A stretch of DNA of 64,000 nucleotides, taken from positions 1-64,000 of IMG/VR virus record IMGVR_UViG_3300019487_000023; one strand, given 5' to 3'. Positions 55,960 to 62,721 of this stretch are shown piece by piece. The DNA is from a virus. A program made the translations under genes and the position numbers. The notes under the pieces are model-generated. The model was not told the DNA's origin, ran no database searches, and saw only the letters and a list, made by a program, of their open reading frames with translations. The first letter of the stretch is position 1; each line of letters starts with the position of its first letter.

Positions 55960-56694
55960 ATGGCTTCTAAACAACTCAAAGCGACACACCTGATTCCGAA
56001 CTCGCTCTCCCATTCGGGCGGGACGATCACGGCTGTCTTCAACTCCGGTACGCGCCAGGTCGTGTTGTCGGCTCTCACGGCCAACACGCTTTACTTTCTG
56101 TACCTTCGAACCGTTTCAGGTACGCCAACCCTTTTCTTTGTTACCACGATTCCTAGCACGTACCACGCATCCTTCTCTGACGCTATTTTGGTAGGCGCCT
56201 TCATGGCAAACGGCCTTACATCTGTTTCTTTTGGTTCTTTCGTCAACATCGAAGGCACTCCCACTTCTGACGAGATCCAGTTCAACTCTACCATGACGAA
56301 CGGCGGTAACGGAGTCTTGAACGCCTACTACGTCCGCCGAGGCAAGCTTGCTGATATATTTTGGTACTTCTCAGTTGGTTCTTCTATTCCTACCGGTTCA
56401 ATGTCTTTTGCGATGCCCTTAAATTTGGCTCATGACCAAGCTGCCAGAAGCGGCGATTTCGGTATTGGTGGTACAGCCTGGGCTCGCGGCGCTGGTGGCA
56501 ACGACACCCACATGGGTACCCCTAACATTAACGGCGGGACTCTAATTGTTCCTGGCTATGGTGACGATGGCGCCGCAGGTTGGTCCAACACCGTTCCCGT
56601 GAATCCGCTCACTGCCAGCACGTCAGTATTCGGCGGCATTCTCCAAGATGTCGGCATTACTGGATGGACGTCTACCCCTCTGAAGGATCTATAA
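55960..56694 (+). CDS. Tail fibre tip protein, paralogue 2
   Basis: A 244-residue homologue of 51946-52686, with the shared LTANTLYFLY, LVGAFMANG, SFGSFVNIEGTPT, YVRRGKLAD, GDDGAAGWSNTVPV and the ending TPLKDL. Divergence is greatest in the central and loop regions, as expected for alternative host-binding tips. It is followed by a truncated frame and the G9 tract. Confidence 0.65.
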   Translation: MASKQLKATHLIPNSLSHSGGTITAVFNSGTRQVVLSALTANTLYFLYLRTVSGTPTLFFVTTIPSTYHASFSDAILVGAFMANGLTSVSFGSFVNIEGTPTSDEIQFNSTMTNGGNGVLNAYYVRRGKLADIFWYFSVGSSIPTGSMSFAMPLNLAHDQAARSGDFGIGGTAWARGAGGNDTHMGTPNINGGTLIVPGYGDDGAAGWSNTVPVNPLTASTSVFGGILQDVGITGWTSTPLKDL

Positions 56695-56695
56695 C

Positions 56696-56788
56696 ATGAT
56701 CTCCATGCAAGAACTCCTCTCGGGGGGGGGACAAGCAGACCCCCAGAGTGTTGCCAATTGGCACAACAAACCCTACACTGTGCTTTAA
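56696..56788 (+). pseudogene. Truncated 5' fragment of a lost late gene
   Basis: A 30-residue frame (MISMQELLSGGGQADPQSVA...) placed like the next fibre-cassette gene, one base after the preceding stop and with AGGA upstream. It contains a run of nine G (56722-56730) and ends within sequence that reads as the end of an antisense HNH remnant. It looks like the beginning of a gene whose remainder was deleted. Confidence 0.45.
56722..56730 (+). repeat. G9 homopolymer tract
   Basis: Nine consecutive G in the short frame at 56696; unique in the window. Possible slippage site, recombination scar or sequencing artefact. Confidence 0.8.
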
Positions 56789-56867
56789 CGCCAAATAAAC
56801 CATTTTTCTTTTTATGAAAATCAGAAACAGGTTTCTCTAAGCCACAACCTTTACACTTTTTAATCAT
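56744..56867 (-). pseudogene. HNH endonuclease remnant (zinc ribbon only)
   Basis: The first 41 codons (MIKKCKGCGLEKPVSDFHKK ... CRVCCA) encode the N-terminal CxxC...CxxC ribbon typical of HNH homing enzymes, with the same spacing as the intact copy at 12427-12837. The homology then stops, and the frame continues as unrelated sequence antisense to the fibre gene. ATG overlaps the TGA of the primase gene. It is therefore a truncated mobile gene. Confidence 0.7.
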
Positions 56868-57739
56868 ACTTTTTTGACTTTACTTAAGAAGTAACTTGCT
56901 AATTCTTCAAAAGAAAGCTCCTTTAACATGTCATTCCAGTCTTTGTCTGTATCTTCGGTGAAAGCCACATGAGACACAGATTGATGATCATTGAATTTCT
57001 GGAACATCTTGACGCCGGCTTCATCAGTATCCGGTGCGACGATGGTCTTTACTCCTTCGTCTCGGAGTTCTTTGATTGCGTCTTTTTGATGATCCGTGGC
57101 ACCAGCACCGGAGCAAGCAATAGCCCTCCAGGGATTACGAGCAATACCGCCGTAACGCAAATTAAGCGCTTGTTGGAGGCTAAGCGCATTAATGGCTCCC
57201 TCTGTGATGATAACACCTTTAACGTTCCCGACAAAACGGCTCTGATTCCAGCCATAAAACAACAACCCTAAACGAGTGCCAGGAATAGTGTCCATCTTTT
57301 GGAACTCTCCGTCCCCTAGATCTTTTGGGACGATCAACCTGATCTGCGCACCTACAAAATGATTTCCGAAGTAGTACGGAAACACAATTCCGTTCCTATC
57401 CATATCATAATACATGTCGCCTTCAAGAGACATCTTGCGGACGTTTTTTAGATAGTCAACTGCTGGTTCTGCACGAGGATCCGACAATGGAATGAACGAA
57501 GCGGGCCATGCCATGGCTTGCACTTCATTGGGGCGGGCTTCTTCGATTTGGAAATCGCCCTTCAAGAAGTCAGCAAGTTCAATGCCAGCCTTATAGCAAT
57601 AGTCATGTAAGGAATAAGCTCGGTCACACTTGTTGCAATAGCACCAAATGTCATTAGTTTCCGCATTCTTGTGCCAGTATAGGGTCCTATTCTTAGGACG
57701 GCAGATTAGGCACCACCTGTTATCTTTCGGAGTAGCCAT
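56864..57739 (-). CDS. DNA primase (zinc finger plus Toprim)
   Basis: A 291-residue DnaG-type primase. An N-terminal zinc site (Cys10-x2-Cys13 and Cys35-x2-Cys38) recognises template. The Toprim domain has Glu180 in VIITEGAINALS and the DxD of APDTDEAG (residues 236-242), which bind magnesium. Shorter than cellular DnaG; the C-terminal helicase-binding domain is absent. It overlaps the helicase gene by one base (TAATG on the minus strand). It synthesises primers for lagging-strand replication. Confidence 0.85.
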   Translation of the reverse strand: MATPKDNRWCLICRPKNRTLYWHKNAETNDIWCYCNKCDRAYSLHDYCYKAGIELADFLKGDFQIEEARPNEVQAMAWPASFIPLSDPRAEPAVDYLKNVRKMSLEGDMYYDMDRNGIVFPYYFGNHFVGAQIRLIVPKDLGDGEFQKMDTIPGTRLGLLFYGWNQSRFVGNVKGVIITEGAINALSLQQALNLRYGGIARNPWRAIACSGAGATDHQKDAIKELRDEGVKTIVAPDTDEAGVKMFQKFNDHQSVSHVAFTEDTDKDWNDMLKELSFEELASYFLSKVKKV

Positions 57740-58743
57740 TATTCCTCCGCAGTGTGATCGTGGATCTCTTCTCCAGATTCGATCATCTCTAACTTACGTT
57801 CTGCCAAGAAACGCTCAACATCATCAGGTTGCCTTAAGAAGCGACCCTTCTCAAAGGGACAGATAATCTTCTTGCCTTGGGCACCGAATCGGTCTTTGTG
57901 GATCAAGAAGGCGGACGTCTTGGTCTCAAAGTCAGGTACGACTTCGATGATGACAGTGGCCGGTTCAACAACCGCTGGACATTCCTTGATTCGAGCATCC
58001 ATCTCTTTCACACCGCCCTTCTTACCAGTGGAGTGAAGTTGAACGAACAGAACAATTGGGATATTAGAGTCCTTGATATATTGACCCATCCAGATCCTTA
58101 GGTCATTGAGGACGTCATACCTAGTACGCGACTTATCTTCAACTGAGTATTGAATAAGTTGATAATAGTCAATAAGAACGCAGGAGTATTGGCTAGTCTT
58201 CACCGCTGAAAGCGCATTCTTAACGCCCTCAAGTTTAGTGGTGATGCCATTCTTAAAGTTAACGTCTACGACCTTAACATAGTCAGAGATAGAGGGGAAC
58301 AACTTGAAGAGCTCCATTTGCTCTTCCTTAGACATGAGACCCTTCTTGTAATCGTTAAAGCTAGAGCCGTGCTCAAGACACGCAATACGCATGATGACGT
58401 CTTGGGCTGATTCTTCGTTCGAGATAACGAGAACCTTCTTATTTTGTTTCCAGAGAGGATACGAGATGTTCGCAGCTACAGTGGATTTACCAGAGCCCGT
58501 ATATGCGCAGAACAGGTATAGGTTCTCACGCGTAAACGGAACGGTGGCTGTTAAAGACTCATTCACTAGAGTGATGCGCTCGGAGAGCATCTTGTTGTAA
58601 GCTGCTACTCGCTTAATCATCTCACGAAGTGAGTCTTTGTTACCAAAAGAGTCAATGTCATCGAATGACACAGCCATAGCATCACTCTTATCTGCTTCAC
58701 CCTTTATGATCTTATTGATCTGATCCGCTGTCAATTTCGCCAT
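57739..58743 (-). CDS. DnaB-like replicative helicase
   Basis: A 334-residue RecA-fold ring helicase. Walker A TGSGKST at residues 82-88, motif VISNEES at 106-112, Walker B CVLIDYYQL at 188-196, then IPIVLFVQLHS (sensor-like) and the conserved C-terminal basic segment (IHKDRFGAQGKK). The N-terminal primase-binding domain of DnaB is absent, as in several phage helicases. It acts with the primase encoded just downstream. Confidence 0.85.
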   Translation of the reverse strand: MAKLTADQINKIIKGEADKSDAMAVSFDDIDSFGNKDSLREMIKRVAAYNKMLSERITLVNESLTATVPFTRENLYLFCAYTGSGKSTVAANISYPLWKQNKKVLVISNEESAQDVIMRIACLEHGSSFNDYKKGLMSKEEQMELFKLFPSISDYVKVVDVNFKNGITTKLEGVKNALSAVKTSQYSCVLIDYYQLIQYSVEDKSRTRYDVLNDLRIWMGQYIKDSNIPIVLFVQLHSTGKKGGVKEMDARIKECPAVVEPATVIIEVVPDFETKTSAFLIHKDRFGAQGKKIICPFEKGRFLRQPDDVERFLAERKLEMIESGEEIHDHTAEE

Positions 58744-59254
58744 TTGTGTATCCCAAAACGTTTAAAATATCATCGATGTTCATGTCGGCCAACTCTTTAA
58801 TTTTGGCCTCAATTTCTGAAACATTCACCGTTTCAAATGATTCTACATATCGTTGTTGCTGACGGTGCTCCTTGAGGGTTAACCCTCCGTAGCGCTTTGG
58901 GGTTTCGTCTTCAGCCTTGATCTTGTAGAAAGAATAGAACGATTCAGTTGCAGCATCTTTGATGTTATTGTGCCAACCATCAATGAACTCCTTCTCCGTA
59001 TGTTCTGTGTGGTCCTTGCAGCGTTTATAGACTGCACGAGCTACAGCAGGAGGAGGAAGGTGAGCCTTGATAGCTTTTGGCAATACTTCTTCGTGAGCAA
59101 CTTCAAATGGGACATCTGCCTTATAGAGCTTCTCAAAAAGCTCGTCCATATTCCCAGGAACTTGTTTGTTGCTACGATCTCGCGATGGTAGAGATGCGAC
59201 CCATTTTTCAAGAATCAGAGACGCATTTCTTTTTGCGTCTTCATTCTTGTCCAT
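58712..59254 (-). CDS. Putative helicase-associated protein, 180 aa
   Basis: A helical, acidic protein upstream of the helicase gene and overlapping it by 32 bases. The start MDKNEDAKRN has GGAG 6 bases upstream; a longer frame begins inside the previous gene. Contains a basic region (HLPPPAVARAVYKRCKDH) and an acidic C-terminus. Phages often carry a helicase loader at this place, but sequence similarity is not visible. Confidence 0.5.
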   Translation of the reverse strand: MDKNEDAKRNASLILEKWVASLPSRDRSNKQVPGNMDELFEKLYKADVPFEVAHEEVLPKAIKAHLPPPAVARAVYKRCKDHTEHTEKEFIDGWHNNIKDAATESFYSFYKIKAEDETPKRYGGLTLKEHRQQQRYVESFETVNVSEIEAKIKELADMNIDDILNVLGYTNGEIDSGSDQ

Positions 59255-59453
59255 TAGAGTCTCCTTCGTCATCCACTGACGAAGCGATAGTTTCACCTGT
59301 TTTTAGGTTTGTAACTTTGATTTTAGCGGAGTTATTGTGCTTGTCGATGAACATCAACTCAAGTTTATACTCGTCGTTGATGATGAAGGGACGCTTCTTA
59401 CCAAGCCACCAGTAGAGGGTGTCTTTAAGCTTATCTGCATACGAAATTTGCAT
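59241..59453 (-). CDS. Small beta-rich protein, 70 aa
   Basis: First gene of the leftward replication operon, with AGGAGG 6 bases before ATG. Strand-rich (PFIINDEYKLELMFIDKH, NSAKIKVTNLKTGETI) and ending in acidic residues. A single-strand binding or regulatory role is conceivable; not recognised. Confidence 0.6.
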   Translation of the reverse strand: MQISYADKLKDTLYWWLGKKRPFIINDEYKLELMFIDKHNNSAKIKVTNLKTGETIASSVDDEGDSNGQE

Positions 59454-59481
59454 ACGATCCTCCTATAAATGGATCACAGTA

Positions 59482-59487
59482 ATTATA
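59482..59487 (-). promoter_or_regulatory. TATAAT promoter of replication operon
   Basis: CGTATAATTACTG on the minus strand, 28 bases before the 59453 ATG. Confidence 0.6.
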
Positions 59488-59511
59488 CGATCAGAAAAAC
59501 GACCGTATTAT

Positions 59512-59523
59512 GGTATGCATACC
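59512..59523. promoter_or_regulatory. Palindromic operator candidate GGTATGCATACC
   Basis: A perfect 12-bp palindrome between two divergent TATAAT promoters, overlapping the -35 region of the rightward one. Confidence 0.5.
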
Positions 59524-59543
59524 GAAGTAGTATTGTACCTTCG

Positions 59544-59549
59544 TATAAT
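59544..59549 (+). promoter_or_regulatory. TATAAT promoter, leaderless 59556
   Basis: CGTATAATTGC, 6 bases before ATG of the SF2 helicase gene; no ribosome binding site. Confidence 0.65.
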
Positions 59550-59555
59550 TGCACC

Positions 59556-60947
59556 ATGAACACAACAGTCAACAATGACCGCACGATAATTCAAGACCCA
59601 ACTCAAGATGTGGCAGACTTTATCGAGTCAACTCTAGTTTATCTTGACAAGAGCAAGCAATACCAACTCAAGAGAATGGCCAGAAATATTTGGCAACGTT
59701 CTACCCCTCTATATACGAAGTTGCAGAAAGAAGTGAATGGTCAACTGTTTGAAAAGCTAGCAGATGGCTCGTACTCTATTTCCTCTTGCTTCATCAATGC
59801 AATTGAAACAGAGTTTCCTGGCTTCGCCTATACAGATAAGCGTAAAGATACTGGTAAAACAGTCGCACTACCATGGGTTACTAAACCTCATAACATGAGG
59901 GATTATCAACAAGAGGCTTGCGACATTATGCTTAAGTCTCATCGTGGCGTTATCAATTTTGCAACAGGATTGGGAAAGACCCTTGTAGCTACTCACCTAG
60001 CGAAGCAGTGTCGGAAGAGAGCCCTTATCGTTTGTCCTTCAGAATCTGTAGCATCCCAATTCTATGAGATCTTCGTCAGTGCCTTTGGAAAACAGAAGGT
60101 CGGGTTTTATGGGGACGGCAAGAAGAAGCTGGGCGAATTAACGATCGGTATTGCTGCCTCTGTATCTAAACATATCGCAGATTTCCAGAACCATGAACTT
60201 GGACTTGTCATTATCGATGAGACACACCATACTCCTGCTACCACGTTCTTCACAATTGCTGAAGGGTTGGCAGGCGTAGGTAAAGTGTTTGGTCTTACTG
60301 CAACCGATTACAGATCCGACGGCAAAGATATTATGATCACTGGTGGATGTGGCCATGTGTTGATGCGCCGTGACATTAAGTGGGGCGTCGATAATCAGTG
60401 GTTGGCTGAACTATACTTTATCGTTCGTGAAGTTCAAACTGGTGGACGTGATTATAAAGATGACAAGTTGAAGTCCTATAAAGAGCATGTGCTCAATAAC
60501 CAGATTATGAAGGATCAGATTCTTGCTGACTGTCAGAAGATGATGGCCTCTGGCAAAACGATCCTATGTCTCGTAGATGAAGTAGCTCACGGTAAAGAGT
60601 TGAGCGCAGCTCTCGGTATCCCATTCGCCACAGGTCAAGATTCTAAATCGCAAGAATACGTAGACCAGCTAAATGCTGGGAAGATCAAGGGATTGATTGG
60701 TACAGATTCTAAGGTAGGCGAAGGAACAGATACAAGAAATGTGGATGTATTGATTATGGCCAACTTCGTAGCTTCAAAGGGTCCTGTTATCCAAGCAATT
60801 GGACGAGGACTCCGTAAACAGGGCACTAAAACGAAATGCATCATTCTCGACTATATTCCTATGGGTTCAACGATGCTCACTCGCCATGCCCATAATCGTA
60901 TTGTCTTCTATAGAGAGATCACTGATAAGGTAAAGGTTGTAAAATGA
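59556..60947 (+). CDS. SF2 DEAD/DEAH-box helicase
   Basis: A 463-residue helicase of superfamily 2. Motif Q/I region RDYQQEACDIML and ATGLGKT near residues 121-142, DETHH (DEAH-type box) near residue 222, GLTAT (motif III), and QAIGRGLR (motif VI) near residue 414. Related phage enzymes (UvsW-like) act in recombination and replication fork repair. The N-terminal 110 residues have no clear match. The start is chosen at the leaderless ATG because the upstream extension overlaps the promoter. Confidence 0.82.
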   Translation: MNTTVNNDRTIIQDPTQDVADFIESTLVYLDKSKQYQLKRMARNIWQRSTPLYTKLQKEVNGQLFEKLADGSYSISSCFINAIETEFPGFAYTDKRKDTGKTVALPWVTKPHNMRDYQQEACDIMLKSHRGVINFATGLGKTLVATHLAKQCRKRALIVCPSESVASQFYEIFVSAFGKQKVGFYGDGKKKLGELTIGIAASVSKHIADFQNHELGLVIIDETHHTPATTFFTIAEGLAGVGKVFGLTATDYRSDGKDIMITGGCGHVLMRRDIKWGVDNQWLAELYFIVREVQTGGRDYKDDKLKSYKEHVLNNQIMKDQILADCQKMMASGKTILCLVDEVAHGKELSAALGIPFATGQDSKSQEYVDQLNAGKIKGLIGTDSKVGEGTDTRNVDVLIMANFVASKGPVIQAIGRGLRKQGTKTKCIILDYIPMGSTMLTRHAHNRIVFYREITDKVKVVK

Positions 60948-61180
60948 ATTTCAAAAGACCAAAAGAAGAAGTAATTGAACGAGCATATATTGCAGCCGAC
61001 TCGGTTCTATATTCTCAACTTCATCAACTCGCGTATGCAGGAGCTAGTTATTCACCCAATGGTGTAATCAGCATGTTTCAGATGGCCATGAGTCATGCCA
61101 TTAAGGAAGCCATCCGATCAGTGGTTGAAGACACATATAGCCACGATGAATTTGAAAGAGACCTTGGCATAAAAGAGTGA
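60944..61180 (+). CDS. Small helical protein, 78 aa
   Basis: Starts by ATGA overlap with the SF2 helicase gene. Helical with a hydrophobic centre (VLYSQLHQLAYAGASY) and an acidic end. Possibly cooperates with the helicase because of coupling (inference). No family recognised. Confidence 0.6.
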   Translation: MNFKRPKEEVIERAYIAADSVLYSQLHQLAYAGASYSPNGVISMFQMAMSHAIKEAIRSVVEDTYSHDEFERDLGIKE

Positions 61181-61186
61181 TATAAT
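61181..61186 (+). promoter_or_regulatory. TATAAT promoter, leaderless endolysin
   Basis: TGATATAATGTGAG, overlapping the preceding gene's stop, 7 bases before the endolysin ATG. Confidence 0.6.
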
Positions 61187-61193
61187 GTGAGCT

Positions 61194-61730
61194 ATGCGTC
61201 AGCTTAGCTCTGAGGGTGTTAACCTAATTAAAAGTTTTGAAGGTCTATACTTGACCGCCTATCTAGACATCGTAGGAGTGCCTACGATTGGATATGGATG
61301 CACTGAAGGCGTTACCAAGGCCGACGTGCAGAACAAGCGTACAATCACTCCCCAACAAGCAGAAGACATGCTCCGCACTGAATTAGACAAGTTCTGTGTT
61401 GGTGTAGAGAAGTACGTTAAAGTCCCCCTCAATGACAATCAGTTTGCTGCTTTAGTATCTTTTAGCTACAACCTAGGTTTAGGTTCCCTACAAAAGTCAA
61501 CTCTACTTAAACTTCTTAACTCTGGCGACTATACTGGCGCTAGTAACGAATTTGTTAAGTGGAATAAGGCTGGTGGGAAAGAGGTCAACGGTCTCACCCG
61601 TAGACGCAATGCTGAACGCGACCTATTTTTGAAATCTTCAGGTACAATAAAATCAAATAGTCTTCTTCCAGATGGTCCATCAGATGATGAGATTCGCAAG
61701 AAGCTGGAAGCAGCGGAAGGAAAGAAGTAA
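61194..61730 (+). CDS. Endolysin, T4-type lysozyme (GH24)
   Basis: A 178-residue muramidase that cleaves the glycan of peptidoglycan at lysis. Catalytic triad Glu16 (KSFEGLY), Asp25 (YLDIVG) and Thr31 (PTIGYG), with the spacing of T4 lysozyme (9 and 6 residues). Other family features: DNQFAALVSFSYNLG and GLTRRRNAERDLF. The last 30 residues are a Ser/Pro/charged tail not found in T4 lysozyme. No signal peptide; a holin would be needed, and none is visible nearby. Confidence 0.92.
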   Translation: MRQLSSEGVNLIKSFEGLYLTAYLDIVGVPTIGYGCTEGVTKADVQNKRTITPQQAEDMLRTELDKFCVGVEKYVKVPLNDNQFAALVSFSYNLGLGSLQKSTLLKLLNSGDYTGASNEFVKWNKAGGKEVNGLTRRRNAERDLFLKSSGTIKSNSLLPDGPSDDEIRKKLEAAEGKK

Positions 61731-61814
61731 TGCATTAGGTTAATAGGCCTCCCTAAAGCTCGTGATTAAGTTTCCGTTATTTCTAATTAACAACTTACTT
61801 ACGAGGATAAACAA

Positions 61815-62366
61815 ATGAAAGAACAAATCAAAAAGCTTAAGCTCGAACTCAAAGAGTTGGCTAAGCAGATCAAAGAAAAGAAATCTCAAAGAAAATCGTC
61901 TAGCTGTGGCTATGTATCTGGTCTACACGAAGCCCGTGTTGCATTCAGACACAAACATGTTGCCTATTGTCTTGCGAGGGGCCGAACCCTTGAGCAAGTA
62001 GATAAGGGCGAACGTCTTAATATGGACCATGTCCAATGGTACATGGACTCCATGAAGCCAGAATCTAAGAAGAAACTATACGCTGTTGTTAGCGACAAGC
62101 TCACCCCATCTCAACAAGCAGTACAGGCCGGTCATGCTGTAGCGGAATTCTTGAAGAAGAACCCGCACACTCAGTGGGATAACGGCTACCTCATCTACCT
62201 CACCGAAGCACCAGGATTTGACGGGAACATGCGCGGTTATCGTTGGATGGTCGGTAGTCATCAATATGCAGAGTTCGTTGAACCTGACCTTGGGAATAAG
62301 ATCACCGCGTACGCGTTGTTCGGTCCTGAGGCTGAAAGGATTCTTCAGCGTCACAAACTCCTTTAA
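61815..62366 (+). CDS. Pth2-domain protein, 183 aa
   Basis: N-terminal basic coiled coil (KLKLELKELAKQIKEKKS), a middle domain LHEARVAFRHKHVAYCLARG (residues 38-57), and a C-terminal peptidyl-tRNA hydrolase 2-like domain (LYAVVSDKLTPSQQAVQAGH, residues about 88-107). Pth2 enzymes release peptides from peptidyl-tRNA. Here it could help translation under stress or recycle tRNA. GAGGAT lies upstream of ATG. The middle domain resembles a common T4-like phage module of unknown function. Confidence 0.75.
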   Translation: MKEQIKKLKLELKELAKQIKEKKSQRKSSSCGYVSGLHEARVAFRHKHVAYCLARGRTLEQVDKGERLNMDHVQWYMDSMKPESKKKLYAVVSDKLTPSQQAVQAGHAVAEFLKKNPHTQWDNGYLIYLTEAPGFDGNMRGYRWMVGSHQYAEFVEPDLGNKITAYALFGPEAERILQRHKLL

Positions 62367-62387
62367 TATTGATCTACCGGAGGTAAC

Positions 62388-62477
62388 ATGGAAGACAAAA
62401 TCGATATCAAGAAAGATCTGGAGCTTATGACGAATACCAGGAGGCACTATCCGATATTGAATAAGTATAATGATTGA
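62388..62477 (+). CDS. Small peptide, 29 aa
   Basis: A short frame (MEDKIDIKKDLELMTNTRRH) with a strong CCGGAGGTAAC site directly before ATG. It is coupled by TGATG to the next small frame. Too short to assign. Confidence 0.45.
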   Translation: MEDKIDIKKDLELMTNTRRHYPILNKYND

Positions 62478-62581
62478 TGTGCGGCATCTCGGATAGACGA
62501 GAGAACCGTTGGGATAGGATTAAAGAGTTACTAAACAATCCGAGGACGGTTCGAAACGAGCCCGCCAAAAATATCGGATAA
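62477..62581 (+). CDS. Small peptide, 34 aa
   Basis: Starts by TGATG overlap and also lies 5 bases after a TATAAT hexamer at 62466. Encodes MCGISDRRENRWDRIKEL, charged and helical. Support is from overlap only. Confidence 0.35.
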   Translation: MCGISDRRENRWDRIKELLNNPRTVRNEPAKNIG

Positions 62582-62638
62582 GGCCTTGATGACTCAGGTG
62601 ATCCAGTGAGTATAGCTTAACCTCACCCGCACAACAAT

Positions 62639-62716
62639 GCTCCATTAGCTCAGTTGGTCTAGAGCGGCGATCTCTAAAATCGTGCGTCGTGGGTTCGAAT
62701 CCCTCATGGAGCGCCA
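62639..62716 (+). tRNA. tRNA with anticodon CUA (amber suppressor type)
   Basis: All arms fold: 7-bp acceptor (GCTCCAT / ATGGAGC), D-stem GCTC/GAGC with GG in the loop, anticodon stem GCGAT/ATCGT (one G-U), loop CTCTAAA, and T-arm with TTCGAAT, followed by discriminator G and encoded CCA. The loop gives U33 and anticodon C-U-A at 62674-62676, which reads UAG. The T-stem has one T-T mismatch. The amino acid is not certain; G73 and U35 are compatible with glutamine. Confidence 0.88.
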
Positions 62717-62721
62717 AATTT

